Source of the DNA: Blastopirellula marina
GTDB lineage: Bacteria; Planctomycetota; Planctomycetia; Pirellulales; Pirellulaceae
Direction of reading: 5' to 3'
Length of the DNA: 64,000 nt
NCBI RefSeq assembly: GCF_002967765.1
Contig: NZ_PUHY01000006.1
Coordinates: forward strand, 186,001-250,000
Below, one piece after another: positions 45,442 to 53,831 of this stretch (position 1 is the first letter of the stretch; every line of letters starts with the position of its first letter). A program made the translations under genes and the position numbers. The notes beneath the pieces were generated by a model. That model worked only from the letters and a program-made list of their open reading frames with translations, did no database searches and was not told the DNA's origin.

Positions 45442-46353
45442 TTAGTCGGCTCCGTCACCATCGGCGTTAGACGGCGACTCCTCCCGCTTTCGTACCGCGA
45501 GATCAAGCTGCGGAATTACGCCTGCCAGAAATCCGGCCAGCTTATCGCTTGCCTTGTTGGCCATAGAGTTCAGATTCCACATATCCTTGACGCTACCAGG
45601 CCGGTTGAAAATGGTTGCCGCAGCCGCGCCGATCATGCCGGAAGTCGTCTTCTGACTCATCATCTTTTCCAGATCTTTCGGCAGCGGCTGATCGACGGCG
45701 TCGGAAATGATTCTCACCGAGATCAGCTTCACCTCATTCTCTTGACAAGCTTGCGCAATAGCCAAGGTTTCCATGTCGACAGCAACAGCCGAATGTTGTT
45801 CCCCCAAACTTCGTTTTTCAGCAACATCGCCGATTATTCGATCGACCGTCAATAACGTACCGACCGCCAGTCCAGGTGTCGCCTCGATTTGCTCTGCGGT
45901 TAAATTGAGCGGTATCTCGACATGGTTACCTTCTTTGTCGACAACCTGATTGGGCATTACGACGTGCCCTCGCTTCAGATCCCCAATCAATCCACCAGCG
46001 AAGCCAGCCGAGATAATCCAGTCTGGCGCAACGATATCGATCACATCTCGCGCTGCCGCAGCCGCCGACTTTCTACCGACGCCGGTCTCGACGACGCCGA
46101 TGACTCGATCGGCCAATTTGCCAACGGTGACCGTTCTTCCTTCCATTTGTACGGAAGCCACCGACTTTAGCTTCTCCTTGAAGCCAGCCGATTCGACTCC
46201 CAAGGCAAACAGCACAATCACCTCAGGCTTGGGCACATCCTCCGGAGCGACATCCGATTCAGCTTGCCCAGATACCTGCTGCGACATGAAATCGCGGACA
46301 ACACTCTGGCCTTGTTGCTGTAGAAAGTTGGAAACGAGGTAGCGTAAAAGCAT
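45442..46353 (-). CDS. Nucleoside phosphorylase/nucleosidase family protein (HpnG- or MTAN-like)
   Basis: 303 residues. The purine nucleoside phosphorylase fold is seen with GVESAGFKEKL, SAGFAGGLIGDLKRGHVV, AVDMETLAIAQACQ (the base- and ribose-binding Met-Glu) and VRIISDAVD with the catalytic Asp. A C-terminal extension of about 60 residues is charged. Its closest roles are methylthioadenosine/S-adenosylhomocysteine nucleosidase, or HpnG, which releases adenine in hopanoid side-chain formation. Its place next to squalene genes makes HpnG tempting, but no hpnH or hopene cyclase adjoins it. AAAGG precedes the ATG by five bases. A divergent mnmG gene starts 180 bases away. Confidence 0.78.
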   Translation of the reverse strand: MLLRYLVSNFLQQQGQSVVRDFMSQQVSGQAESDVAPEDVPKPEVIVLFALGVESAGFKEKLKSVASVQMEGRTVTVGKLADRVIGVVETGVGRKSAAAAARDVIDIVAPDWIISAGFAGGLIGDLKRGHVVMPNQVVDKEGNHVEIPLNLTAEQIEATPGLAVGTLLTVDRIIGDVAEKRSLGEQHSAVAVDMETLAIAQACQENEVKLISVRIISDAVDQPLPKDLEKMMSQKTTSGMIGAAAATIFNRPGSVKDMWNLNSMANKASDKLAGFLAGVIPQLDLAVRKREESPSNADGDGAD

Positions 46354-46531
46354 ATTGCCTTTCGAGGGTCAAAAAGCCGCATGTGGCCTGGGAAGTGGGC
46401 GAAACGCCTCATCTGCGACCGAAAACGTTCGCGGATTGCTGAAAACCTGGATCGAGCCCTTCGCGATCCATCCCAGTGGACTCTACAATACAAGCTTCGC
46501 TCATAAAGCAGGTAGATTGCAAGGTGATTGA

Positions 46532-48370
46532 ATGTCGGAGATTCGTTATCAATACGACGTCGTGGTCGTCGGGGCTGGGCATGCGGGGACCGAAGCGGCC
46601 TTAGCCGCGGCGCGTCTAGGCGCTAAAACGGCCTTGTTGACGACCAATCTCGACACCGTCGCCCAAATGAGCTGTAATCCCGCAATCGGTGGCATCGCCA
46701 AAGGACAGATCGTCCGAGAAATCGACGCGATGGGCGGCGTCATGGGGCAAGCGATCGATGCGACCGGCATCCAGTTTCGTTTGCTCAACCGCCGCAAAGG
46801 CCCGGCGATGCACAGCCCTCGTGCACAAGCCGACAAAAAAGCGTACCAGTGGTGGGTCAAATTAGCCGTCGAAGATCAACCAAACCTTGATCTGCGGCAA
46901 GAGATCGTCAGCGACCTTCTAACGGAAGACGTGGACGGCAAGCAGCAAATCACTGGTGTCAGCGTTCATGGTGGCGTGATCTTCTCGGCCAGCCGAGTCG
47001 TGCTGACTACCGGTACGTTTCTTTCCGCCATCATGCATGTCGGGGAAACCAAAACGCCTGGAGGACGTGGCGGAGAGGGAACTTCCAGCGGCATCAGCGC
47101 CGCACTTAAACGACTTGGCTTTCGACTCGATCGCTTTAAGACCGGTACGCCTGCTCGCTTAAATTACAACTCGATCGACTTCAGCAAGACCGAACTGCAA
47201 CCAGGCGACGACGACCCTCAGCCATTCTCGTTTTTGACCGGCGAGCTCACTGGCGAACAGATGCCGTGTCACATCACGCATACCAACCAGAAGGTTCATG
47301 ACCTGATTCGTGCCAACCTGCATCGTGCCCCGATGTACAGTGGTGAAATCGAGTCGCGTGGTCCTCGTTATTGCCCCAGCATCGAAGACAAAGTCGTCCG
47401 CTTCGCCGATAAGGACGGACACCAGTTGTTTCTCGAGCCAGAGGGTCATCACACGCGGGAAGTCTACGTCAACGGTATCTCAACCAGCTTACCCCGTGAT
47501 GTGCAGGACGAAATGTTTAAGCTGATCCCTGGTCTGGAGAAAGCCCAGATCATGCGTTATGGCTACGCGGTAGAGTACGACTACTGCCCGCCCGATCAGC
47601 TCTGGCCATCACTGCAGACGAAGGAAGTAACAGGGCTCTACTTCGCCGGCCAGATCAACGGCACGACCGGCTACGAGGAAGCAGGCGCCCAAGGTCTGAT
47701 GGCCGGGATCAATGCCGCCCTGGAAGGTCGTGGGGAAGAACCACTAGTGCTCGGCCGCGAACAGGCCTATATCGGCGTGCTGATCGACGACCTGGTCACG
47801 TGCGGCGTCGACGAGCCGTACCGTATGTTCACCAGCCGTGCCGAACATCGTTTGATGCTTCGGCAAGACAACGCCGACCGTCGCTTGACTGCCCTGGCTC
47901 AACAACGGGGATTGATCACCCCAGATCGCTGGCAGTCATTTTCGGCCAAAGTCGAGCAGATCGATCAAGCAATGGCAACCCTCTCATCTACTCGCCATCA
48001 AGGGACTTTACTCTCCGATCTCGTTCGGCGTCCAGATTCCCGATGGGAGCAGATCTGCGAGCTTGCTCCGTCGCTCAAGGAGATCACTTCTGAAGCCGCG
48101 CTGCAGGTAACTTACGATTTGCGATATGAAGGTTACGTGGCCCGACAGCAAATCGAAGTTGAGCGGCAAAAGCGACTCTCACACAAACGCATTCCAGAGT
48201 CGTTCGACTTCACTCGGCTGACGCAGATGCGGAATGAAGCTCGTGAGAAGCTGGTCCGCATCCGTCCTACCACGGTTGCCCAAGCCGAGCGAATTAGCGG
48301 GATTACCCCGTCCGACATTGCCCTGTTGCTGGTTTATCTTGACGGGCGGATGGCCCCAAAATCCTCCTAA
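46532..48370 (+). CDS. mnmG: tRNA uridine-5-carboxymethylaminomethyl modification enzyme MnmG
   Basis: 612 residues, the normal length. The FAD motif GAGHAGTEAALAAARLG is near the N terminus, followed by MSCNPAIGGIAKGQIVREIDAMGG, a loop TKTPGGRGGEGTSSG, the second motif GYEEAGAQGLMAGINAAL and the C-terminal helical domain (RIPESFDFTRLTQMRNEAREKL split). With MnmE it modifies wobble uridine 34 in certain tRNAs in the cytosol. MnmE is not adjacent. AAGGTG lies six bases before the ATG. Confidence 0.97.
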   Translation: MSEIRYQYDVVVVGAGHAGTEAALAAARLGAKTALLTTNLDTVAQMSCNPAIGGIAKGQIVREIDAMGGVMGQAIDATGIQFRLLNRRKGPAMHSPRAQADKKAYQWWVKLAVEDQPNLDLRQEIVSDLLTEDVDGKQQITGVSVHGGVIFSASRVVLTTGTFLSAIMHVGETKTPGGRGGEGTSSGISAALKRLGFRLDRFKTGTPARLNYNSIDFSKTELQPGDDDPQPFSFLTGELTGEQMPCHITHTNQKVHDLIRANLHRAPMYSGEIESRGPRYCPSIEDKVVRFADKDGHQLFLEPEGHHTREVYVNGISTSLPRDVQDEMFKLIPGLEKAQIMRYGYAVEYDYCPPDQLWPSLQTKEVTGLYFAGQINGTTGYEEAGAQGLMAGINAALEGRGEEPLVLGREQAYIGVLIDDLVTCGVDEPYRMFTSRAEHRLMLRQDNADRRLTALAQQRGLITPDRWQSFSAKVEQIDQAMATLSSTRHQGTLLSDLVRRPDSRWEQICELAPSLKEITSEAALQVTYDLRYEGYVARQQIEVERQKRLSHKRIPESFDFTRLTQMRNEAREKLVRIRPTTVAQAERISGITPSDIALLLVYLDGRMAPKSS

Positions 48371-48801
48371 GTTGGGGATATTGGTAGGTTTGCTATCAGT
48401 AGCTTGGCAGCAAAAACGAACAAAATTTCGCGTGCTGTCACTCTTGCATCGAAGCGTATTGTGATTAGGCAAAATATTAGCCAACGAGACGCTTTTATTC
48501 GCAAGCTGTTGTCTTTATTGAACTTACGCATTCCACATCAATCTTGACGTGGCAATCTGGGACGATATAATTCCGGCATCTGGCAAATTCGGTAAACAGG
48601 GCATATCCGGACGATGAGCGGAAATGCTGGGTTTACTGAGGGGTGGAACGATTACACACCTTCCAGAGAATTAGGGTTTTAAACGGGATGTACTCGTTTG
48701 ACACGGATGCGCAGAGCGCGAGGATGCTCGAACAACGTGGCGGCCTCCAACCTCACTTATCGCATTGGTTGGCAAACACGCTAGGGATAGGATGACAGCA
48801 C
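48371..48801. other. Long intergenic region with promoter and long leader
   Basis: 430 bases after mnmG hold no frame with coding character. A strong promoter lies at 48544-48571. The sequence between it and the ATG at 48802 would be an untranslated leader of about 220 bases, with TTGACA at about 48699 that lacks a matching -10. No RNA gene was recognised. Confidence 0.5.
48544..48571 (+). promoter_or_regulatory. Near-consensus sigma-70 promoter for the HTH-receiver gene
   Basis: TTGACG and a perfect TATAAT are separated by 16 bases. Transcription should begin near 48578, giving a leader of about 220 bases before the ATG. It is the best promoter match in the window. Confidence 0.7.
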
Positions 48802-49380
48802 ATGAAAACAGTCTTTACGACCGGTGAAGCGGCGAAGATCTGCAAGGTCAGCCAACAAACGATCATTCGTTGCTTCGACTCGGGGCAATTGAAAGGATTT
48901 CGCGTCCCAGGTAGCCGGTTTCGACGTATCCCGCGCGACCAACTTTACAACTTCATGCGTGAAAACGGTATTCCAACCGACGCTCTGGAAAGTGGCAAGC
49001 GGAAAGCCCTGATCGTTGACGACGACGTCGATCTTGTGGAACTGCTCGTCGACGCTTTCGAACGTGACGGCCGTTTTGACCTGCGGACCGCCAACAACGG
49101 CTTTGACGCGGGGATGCTGGTCAAGGAATTCCACCCCGACATCGTCGTGCTCGACATCATGCTGCCCGACATTAACGGTAAGGAAGTCTGCCAACGAGTT
49201 CGCATGGATAAGACGATGGAAGACGTCAAAATCCTTTGCATCTCCGGTATGATCGAACAAGATAAGGTCGCCGACCTCATGGCTTGCGGTGCCAACGAGT
49301 TTATGCAGAAGCCTTTCTCAGTCGAAGCCCTCGTCGACAAGGCCTGCAACATGCTCGACATGGAATCGGTAAACTCCTAA
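48802..49380 (+). CDS. Response regulator with N-terminal excisionase-type helix-turn-helix
   Basis: 192 residues. An N-terminal MerR/excisionase-like winged helix (residues 1-52, FTTGEAAKICKVSQQTIIRC and RRIPRDQL) is joined to a receiver domain (about 68-185). Receiver residues are Asp73-75, phospho-acceptor Asp118 (VVLDIML), Ser148 and Lys170 (MQKPF). The order, DNA-binding first and receiver second, is the reverse of most response regulators. Phosphorylation would probably alter DNA binding or partner contact. AGGA lies nine bases before the ATG. A soluble histidine kinase gene follows 235 bases later and is the likely partner. Confidence 0.88.
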   Translation: MKTVFTTGEAAKICKVSQQTIIRCFDSGQLKGFRVPGSRFRRIPRDQLYNFMRENGIPTDALESGKRKALIVDDDVDLVELLVDAFERDGRFDLRTANNGFDAGMLVKEFHPDIVVLDIMLPDINGKEVCQRVRMDKTMEDVKILCISGMIEQDKVADLMACGANEFMQKPFSVEALVDKACNMLDMESVNS

Positions 49381-49446
49381 TCGCCTTCCATTCAATTCCT
49401 ACAAATCATCAACCCGCGGGCTCATTCGGGGCCCCGTGCGGCTGTG

Positions 49447-49474
49447 AGCGTTCATCCCACCTGTTATGAACGCT
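49447..49474 (+). repeat. Inverted repeat after the HTH-receiver gene
   Basis: AGCGTTCAT and ATGAACGCT form a perfect 9-bp stem with a ten-base loop. No T run follows, so it is not a standard terminator. It lies between the receiver and kinase genes and may shape mRNA stability. Confidence 0.4.
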
Positions 49475-49616
49475 TCGATTGGACGCTACCGCTTCCTTGG
49501 CGTCTGCTTGGTCTTTCAGAGCTTGGTTTCGGTTTGCCCAGTTTGTGAAGCGCCCAGACGCGGCGTAGGATTTTCGCGATGATTGACTATGATGGGTCTT
49601 CGAATCGTGCGCCCCG

Positions 49617-50378
49617 ATGGTTACTTGTCGCTTGTTAAATCGTATGTCGTCGCCCGAAATGGAATCGTCTTCCGATCCTGGTTCGCCTGACCGCCGGCAA
49701 TTGCGCGACGAGAAGTTGGCCAGTCTGAAACGACTTGCTTACGGCGCCAGCCACGAGATCAACAACCCGCTGGCCAATATCGCCAGCCGTGCTCAAGCGT
49801 TGCTCGCTGATGAAACAAATCCCGATCGCCGGCACGAACTTGCCACCATCTACGCCCAAGCGATGCGTGGGCACGAGATGATCGCGGACTTAATGCTGTT
49901 TGCCCGCCCTCCCCTGCCGCAGCTCGCTGCGTGCTGCTTAGGCGATATTGCCGCCGACACGATGAGACAAATGCTCCCCGCAGCTCGTCAGCAGCACACC
50001 GTGCTGAAGTTAGAAGCGCCGGAGAACGAAATCAAACTCCACGCCGACGCCGCCCAACTAACGTTTGCATTATGTGCGATGATTCGTAATTCACTGGAAG
50101 CACTCCAGAAGGGTGGACAAATCGTGATCATCTTGGCAGAGTCCGCAGAGTCCGCCATCATGTCTGTGCAAGACGATGGTCCCGGCATTCCGACGGACGC
50201 GGTCGATGTGATTTTCGATCCATTTCACAGTGGACGAGAAGCTGGCCGCGGGCTCGGTTTCGGACTCACAAAATGTTGGACCATCGCCCAGGCCCATGGT
50301 GGCAACGCGTATATCGATTGCAACGCCGCCCCACTAGCCAAAGTCGTCCTCGAGATTCCCCTTTCGCCGCGCACCTGA
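49617..50378 (+). CDS. Soluble histidine kinase (HisKA-HATPase only)
   Basis: 253 residues with no membrane helix or sensory domain. The HisKA helix has His46 in GASHEINNPLANI, followed by the ATPase domain: N box IRNSLEALQKGG, G1 VQDDGPGIP and G2 GRGLGFGLTKCWTIAQAHGG. It should autophosphorylate in the cytosol, perhaps inside a larger complex, and pass phosphate to the HTH-receiver protein encoded upstream. A Met ten codons in (49644) is an alternative start; neither has a Shine-Dalgarno sequence. The NhaC gene follows 17 bases later. Confidence 0.9.
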   Translation: MVTCRLLNRMSSPEMESSSDPGSPDRRQLRDEKLASLKRLAYGASHEINNPLANIASRAQALLADETNPDRRHELATIYAQAMRGHEMIADLMLFARPPLPQLAACCLGDIAADTMRQMLPAARQQHTVLKLEAPENEIKLHADAAQLTFALCAMIRNSLEALQKGGQIVIILAESAESAIMSVQDDGPGIPTDAVDVIFDPFHSGREAGRGLGFGLTKCWTIAQAHGGNAYIDCNAAPLAKVVLEIPLSPRT

Positions 50379-50395
50379 AGATGAGTAAGTAACGG

Positions 50396-52105
50396 ATGGA
50401 CCACCCTTTTGGATGGCTTAGCCTTGTTCCTCCGTTAGCCGCGATCATTCTCGCAATTGTTACGCGACGGACGGTGCTCTCCCTCTTGATCGGCATCCTG
50501 GTTGGTGGTGTTATCCTCGCCAGCGGGAACCCGGTAACTGGAATCTGGATCGCGGTCAGCGAATTCATTTGGGCTAAGCTGACCGAGGGCTCCAAGCTAC
50601 AAGTTTACGGCTTCACGATTTTGATCGGAGCCATGATCGGTTTGGTCTCTGCCTCTGGCGGCATCCGTGGCTTAGTGAACCTGATTGTGCCGTTTGCGAA
50701 CACGCGTGTCCGCGGGCAAGTCACTACTTGGCTGATGGGGATGATCATCTTTTTTGATGACTACGCCAACTCGCTCTTGCTCGGTGGGACCATGCGCGAG
50801 GTAACCGATCGCCTAAAGATCTCACGCGAAAAGCTGGCCTACATCATCGACTCAACCGCAGCCCCCGTTTCCGGATTGGCCCTGATTTCAACCTGGGTGG
50901 CAACCGAAATCGGTTTCATTCAACTGGGTGTCGATCAAATCGACGCGGCCAATAAGCCGGAAGCGTTCCAGCTGTTCTTAGAGAGCATTCCCTACCGCTT
51001 TTACACGTTATGGGCATTGCTTCTGGTGCCGATGGTGGCCTTGATGCGGCGTGACTTCGGACCAATGCTGACCGCTGAGGTGAATGCGATCCGCAGCAAT
51101 GAGGAAAGTGAGAAGCGTGCATCCGCATCCGACGAGAACTCGGCAGAAGGATGGATCAATCGCAAGCTCACCCATTTCTCGATGCAACATAACCTCGACG
51201 TAGGCACCTCGTTGACTTCTCACTGGCTGAACGCGGCAATCCCAGTCGGTACGCTGCTGGCGGTTGTGCTGGGTTTGCTCTACTACACCGGCTATCAAGA
51301 GATCAGCCAGACGGTCGAGTCTCCTTCTCTGATGCAAATCTTTGGTAAAGGTGATTCTTACGCAGCGCTCCTTTATGGATCGGCCGTCAGTTTAGTGGTG
51401 GCAGTCATTCAAATCGCGCCCCAGCGATTACTTTCTGGTGGGCAATTCGGCTGGTCGATTTTGATGGGCATGAAGTCGATGGTGCCCGCCCTTTTAATTC
51501 TATGGTTTGCGGCCGCCCTCGCGGCGGAAACCGACAAGCCGAAAGAATTGGAAGACGGGCTCATGTCGGTCGGGCTCAACACGGCCGGTTACCTGGAAGG
51601 GTTACTGACGGAGAATTTGCCTGTCACGATGCTCCCTACCACGATCTTCCTGTTGGCCGCCGCGATCGCTTTTTCGACCGGTACCAGCTGGGGCACGATG
51701 GGCATCTTGGGGCCGCTTTCGGTTTCGCTAACCTACGCGATGATGACAAAGGACGGCTCTACGCTCGACATCCATGATCCGATATTGTTAACCGTTGTCG
51801 GGAGCGTCTTGTCAGGTGCGATCTTCGGCGACCACTGCTCACCGATTTCAGACACAACGATTCTTTCTTCCCAGAGTTGCGGCTGCAATCATGTGGCTCA
51901 CGTTCGGACCCAGATGCCTTACGCAATACTTGGGGCGATTGCTTCTGTGATTGCGGGAACTTTGCCAATCGGTTTCGGTGCTCCGATGTTCCTCTGTCAT
52001 ATCCTGGGAATTGGCGTGTTGGTCGGCACACTATGGGTGGCTGGGCGTGATCCCGAGCTTGTCGCAGCGGATGCCAGCGAACCGGCGATGGAAGCGGTCG
52101 ATTAG
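50396..52105 (+). CDS. NhaC-family Na+/H+ antiporter
   Basis: 569 residues with more than ten helices. Typical NhaC features are FDDYANSLLLGGTMREVTDR, STAAPVSGLALISTW, ATGTSWGTMGILGPL-like FSTGTSWGTMGILGP and GAIFGDHCSPISDTTILSS. It exchanges Na+ for H+ at the inner membrane. The gene starts 17 bases after the kinase gene, so sodium or pH stress might be sensed through the upstream two-component pair. That link is only suggested by position. The central loop (about 225-265) is charged. Confidence 0.9.
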   Translation: MDHPFGWLSLVPPLAAIILAIVTRRTVLSLLIGILVGGVILASGNPVTGIWIAVSEFIWAKLTEGSKLQVYGFTILIGAMIGLVSASGGIRGLVNLIVPFANTRVRGQVTTWLMGMIIFFDDYANSLLLGGTMREVTDRLKISREKLAYIIDSTAAPVSGLALISTWVATEIGFIQLGVDQIDAANKPEAFQLFLESIPYRFYTLWALLLVPMVALMRRDFGPMLTAEVNAIRSNEESEKRASASDENSAEGWINRKLTHFSMQHNLDVGTSLTSHWLNAAIPVGTLLAVVLGLLYYTGYQEISQTVESPSLMQIFGKGDSYAALLYGSAVSLVVAVIQIAPQRLLSGGQFGWSILMGMKSMVPALLILWFAAALAAETDKPKELEDGLMSVGLNTAGYLEGLLTENLPVTMLPTTIFLLAAAIAFSTGTSWGTMGILGPLSVSLTYAMMTKDGSTLDIHDPILLTVVGSVLSGAIFGDHCSPISDTTILSSQSCGCNHVAHVRTQMPYAILGAIASVIAGTLPIGFGAPMFLCHILGIGVLVGTLWVAGRDPELVAADASEPAMEAVD

Positions 52106-52415
52106 TCGTACCACGCTGGTCACCATCCTACCGATAACGTCGCTGTTGGCACGTTGTAACTTTGTAAGGCTTACAAAGTCGGCCGAGTGACGCGAAGTGA
52201 CTCGCTGCTACCACCGCGCGCTAATCTCTTCCTGACTGGCAGCCTCTGAGCCAACGCAAATTACTTCGCGGCATTAAGTTGCGCGGTTATGCCAGCAATG
52301 CCGGCGTGACGCACTAGCGTTCCACTTTTCCTGGCCGTTTGCCCTTATGGCATGTGGCTTGCAAGATGGAAATAGCTAGTTCCCCCGATCAACCAGCCCT
52401 GAGAGGAGCATCAAT
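52106..52415. other. Intergenic region with a perfect palindrome
   Basis: About 310 bases after nhaC. It holds the palindrome at 52159-52179, a few short repeats of GTGAC, and a Shine-Dalgarno sequence GAGAGGAG before the next gene. No coding frame or RNA gene is seen. Confidence 0.5.
52159..52179. repeat. Perfect 10-1-10 inverted repeat
   Basis: ACTTTGTAAG-G-CTTACAAAGT is a perfect odd palindrome. A one-base loop makes an RNA hairpin unlikely and a homodimeric DNA-binding protein site more so. It lies 54 bases after nhaC and about 237 bases before the next ATG. Confidence 0.6.
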
Positions 52416-53249
52416 ATGTTCAGGACGACCACGCTCGCCGCCTGCGTTATGTTTGCGGCCCCGAGTTTCCTTTCGGCACAGCAGCCTGCCTGGAATGCCA
52501 CCAGCAACAACCAGTTCGATTCCCGACCGATGACACGGCTGGCGGCTCCGAAAGATCTGAACGATCCGAACGCGATCGAGCTATCTTCCAGTCGCGGAAC
52601 GGCTGATCGTGTTGGCGATATTCAGCGCATCAGCGCGGTCAAACCGATTTCCCATCAAGGCGAGACTTCGGTCATGCGAACCTACGTCGGTCAACCTGTC
52701 ACTTCGCAAACGCGAGTCGTCGCCGAGACCGAAGTGGATGAAACGGTGACCCGTTATTCGTCCGCGCCTCAAACGATTGTTTACGACAATCCACAGCCGA
52801 TCACACAGCAGCAAGTTCGACGTGTCGAGTATCCATCCAATTACCAGACACAGACCTCTTACTATGTTCAGCCAGTCCGACAGCCAGGCACGTGGCACTC
52901 GGTAGGCGAGACCGTTCAGCGAGTTGAATACAACGCTCCAGTCACATACTCGGCACCAGTCGCCACAACCACTGGCACGCCGGTAACCGTTTACCGCCCA
53001 ACGACGACGATTGCGTACAACAACCCGCCGGTGACCAGCATTCCGGTTGCTACGCCGCCAGTCGTTACGCAGGCAGTACCTGTCCCGAATGCTACCGTTT
53101 ATCCGGTCGATCGCACGGCTTACCGCCCCGTGTTGCCGATCATCGGTATGCCGAACAATTCGTACGTGGGCCGCGGCCTGCTTGGTCAACCAGAGGTTTA
53201 CACTGAAGGGCAACCAATCCGCAACGCCCTGCGATACATCTTTCCGTAA
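52416..53249 (+). CDS. Secreted Thr/Val/Pro-rich protein
   Basis: 277 residues. The signal peptide is MFRTTTLAACVMFAAPSFLSA with cleavage before QQ. The mature protein is low complexity: Gln, Thr, Tyr, Val and Pro repeat irregularly (for example TTTGTPVTVYRPTTTIAY), and no folded domain is seen. It may be a cell-wall or matrix protein. GAGAGGAG precedes the ATG by seven bases. A terminator follows 26 bases after the stop. Confidence 0.8.
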   Translation: MFRTTTLAACVMFAAPSFLSAQQPAWNATSNNQFDSRPMTRLAAPKDLNDPNAIELSSSRGTADRVGDIQRISAVKPISHQGETSVMRTYVGQPVTSQTRVVAETEVDETVTRYSSAPQTIVYDNPQPITQQQVRRVEYPSNYQTQTSYYVQPVRQPGTWHSVGETVQRVEYNAPVTYSAPVATTTGTPVTVYRPTTTIAYNNPPVTSIPVATPPVVTQAVPVPNATVYPVDRTAYRPVLPIIGMPNNSYVGRGLLGQPEVYTEGQPIRNALRYIFP

Positions 53250-53275
53250 CGATCAGTTCCCAGGAGGGCAACGGA

Positions 53276-53307
53276 GGGCGTTCCTTACGGGGAATGCCCT
53301 TTTTTTG
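53276..53307 (+). terminator. Rho-independent terminator
   Basis: GGGCGTTCC pairs with GGAATGCCC (one G-T pair) across a six-base loop, followed by eight T. It ends the secreted protein gene and overlaps the end of the convergent gene. Confidence 0.85.
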
Positions 53308-53665
53308 TTTCTTGACCAGAGGTAGGCGACTCAACGAACCGCTTCCGCACAGCCACGCGGTACCAGGCAAACAAGCCGATAAAGAGTAGGCTCGCGCCAA
53401 ATCCTATGAGGACTTCAGCATCTATCCGCTCGGAATGCGCCGCTCCGGCAACCGCGAATAGTGCCACCATGGCGAATAGCACCGCCCACCCTTGTCGCAA
53501 CACGATTCCGCATGTCGCCAACATTAGGATGAAGCTGGCAACCGGACCGATAAGCCAGGCTAACGAAGAGGCCACTGCACAGGCTGTCGTTAACTCCATC
53601 AACGTCGCCAGGCTAAAGCGAACTCGATCAGTGGCGACATTGGTGGCTTCTGGGGGATCGTTCAT
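53285..53665 (-). CDS. Small membrane protein
   Basis: 126 residues with about four hydrophobic helices (LTTACAVASSLAWLIGPVASF, LMLATCGIVL, AVLFAMVALFAVAGAAH, LIGFGASLLFIGLFAWY). The last residues (GQETKKGHSP) are encoded by the terminator of the convergent gene, so the real C terminus may be shaped by that overlap. No family was recognised. Confidence 0.6.
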   Translation of the reverse strand: MNDPPEATNVATDRVRFSLATLMELTTACAVASSLAWLIGPVASFILMLATCGIVLRQGWAVLFAMVALFAVAGAAHSERIDAEVLIGFGASLLFIGLFAWYRVAVRKRFVESPTSGQETKKGHSP

Positions 53666-53831
53666 AGTCTTCCATTTCCAGCTCTACGCAGCAGGACTAC
53701 CGCCAGGAACATACGTAAGCTAACGGCATTCATTCGCGAATTCTCAAAAAACATCCCGCTTCGGAGTTACACGGTACGAAGTTAGACAGTTCCTTGGGTA
53801 GTATCCATGCCACTCTACCTGGGAAGATCGC

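Noticed and set aside
45442-46353. Firm naming of the phosphorylase-family gene as hpnG
   Set aside because: The motif set fits both HpnG and MTA/SAH nucleosidase, and the partner gene hpnH is absent from the window.
48371-48801. tRNA or small RNA gene in the long gap after mnmG
   Set aside because: No cloverleaf, T-loop (GTTCRA) or terminator-linked hairpin could be found; the region is better explained as promoter plus leader.
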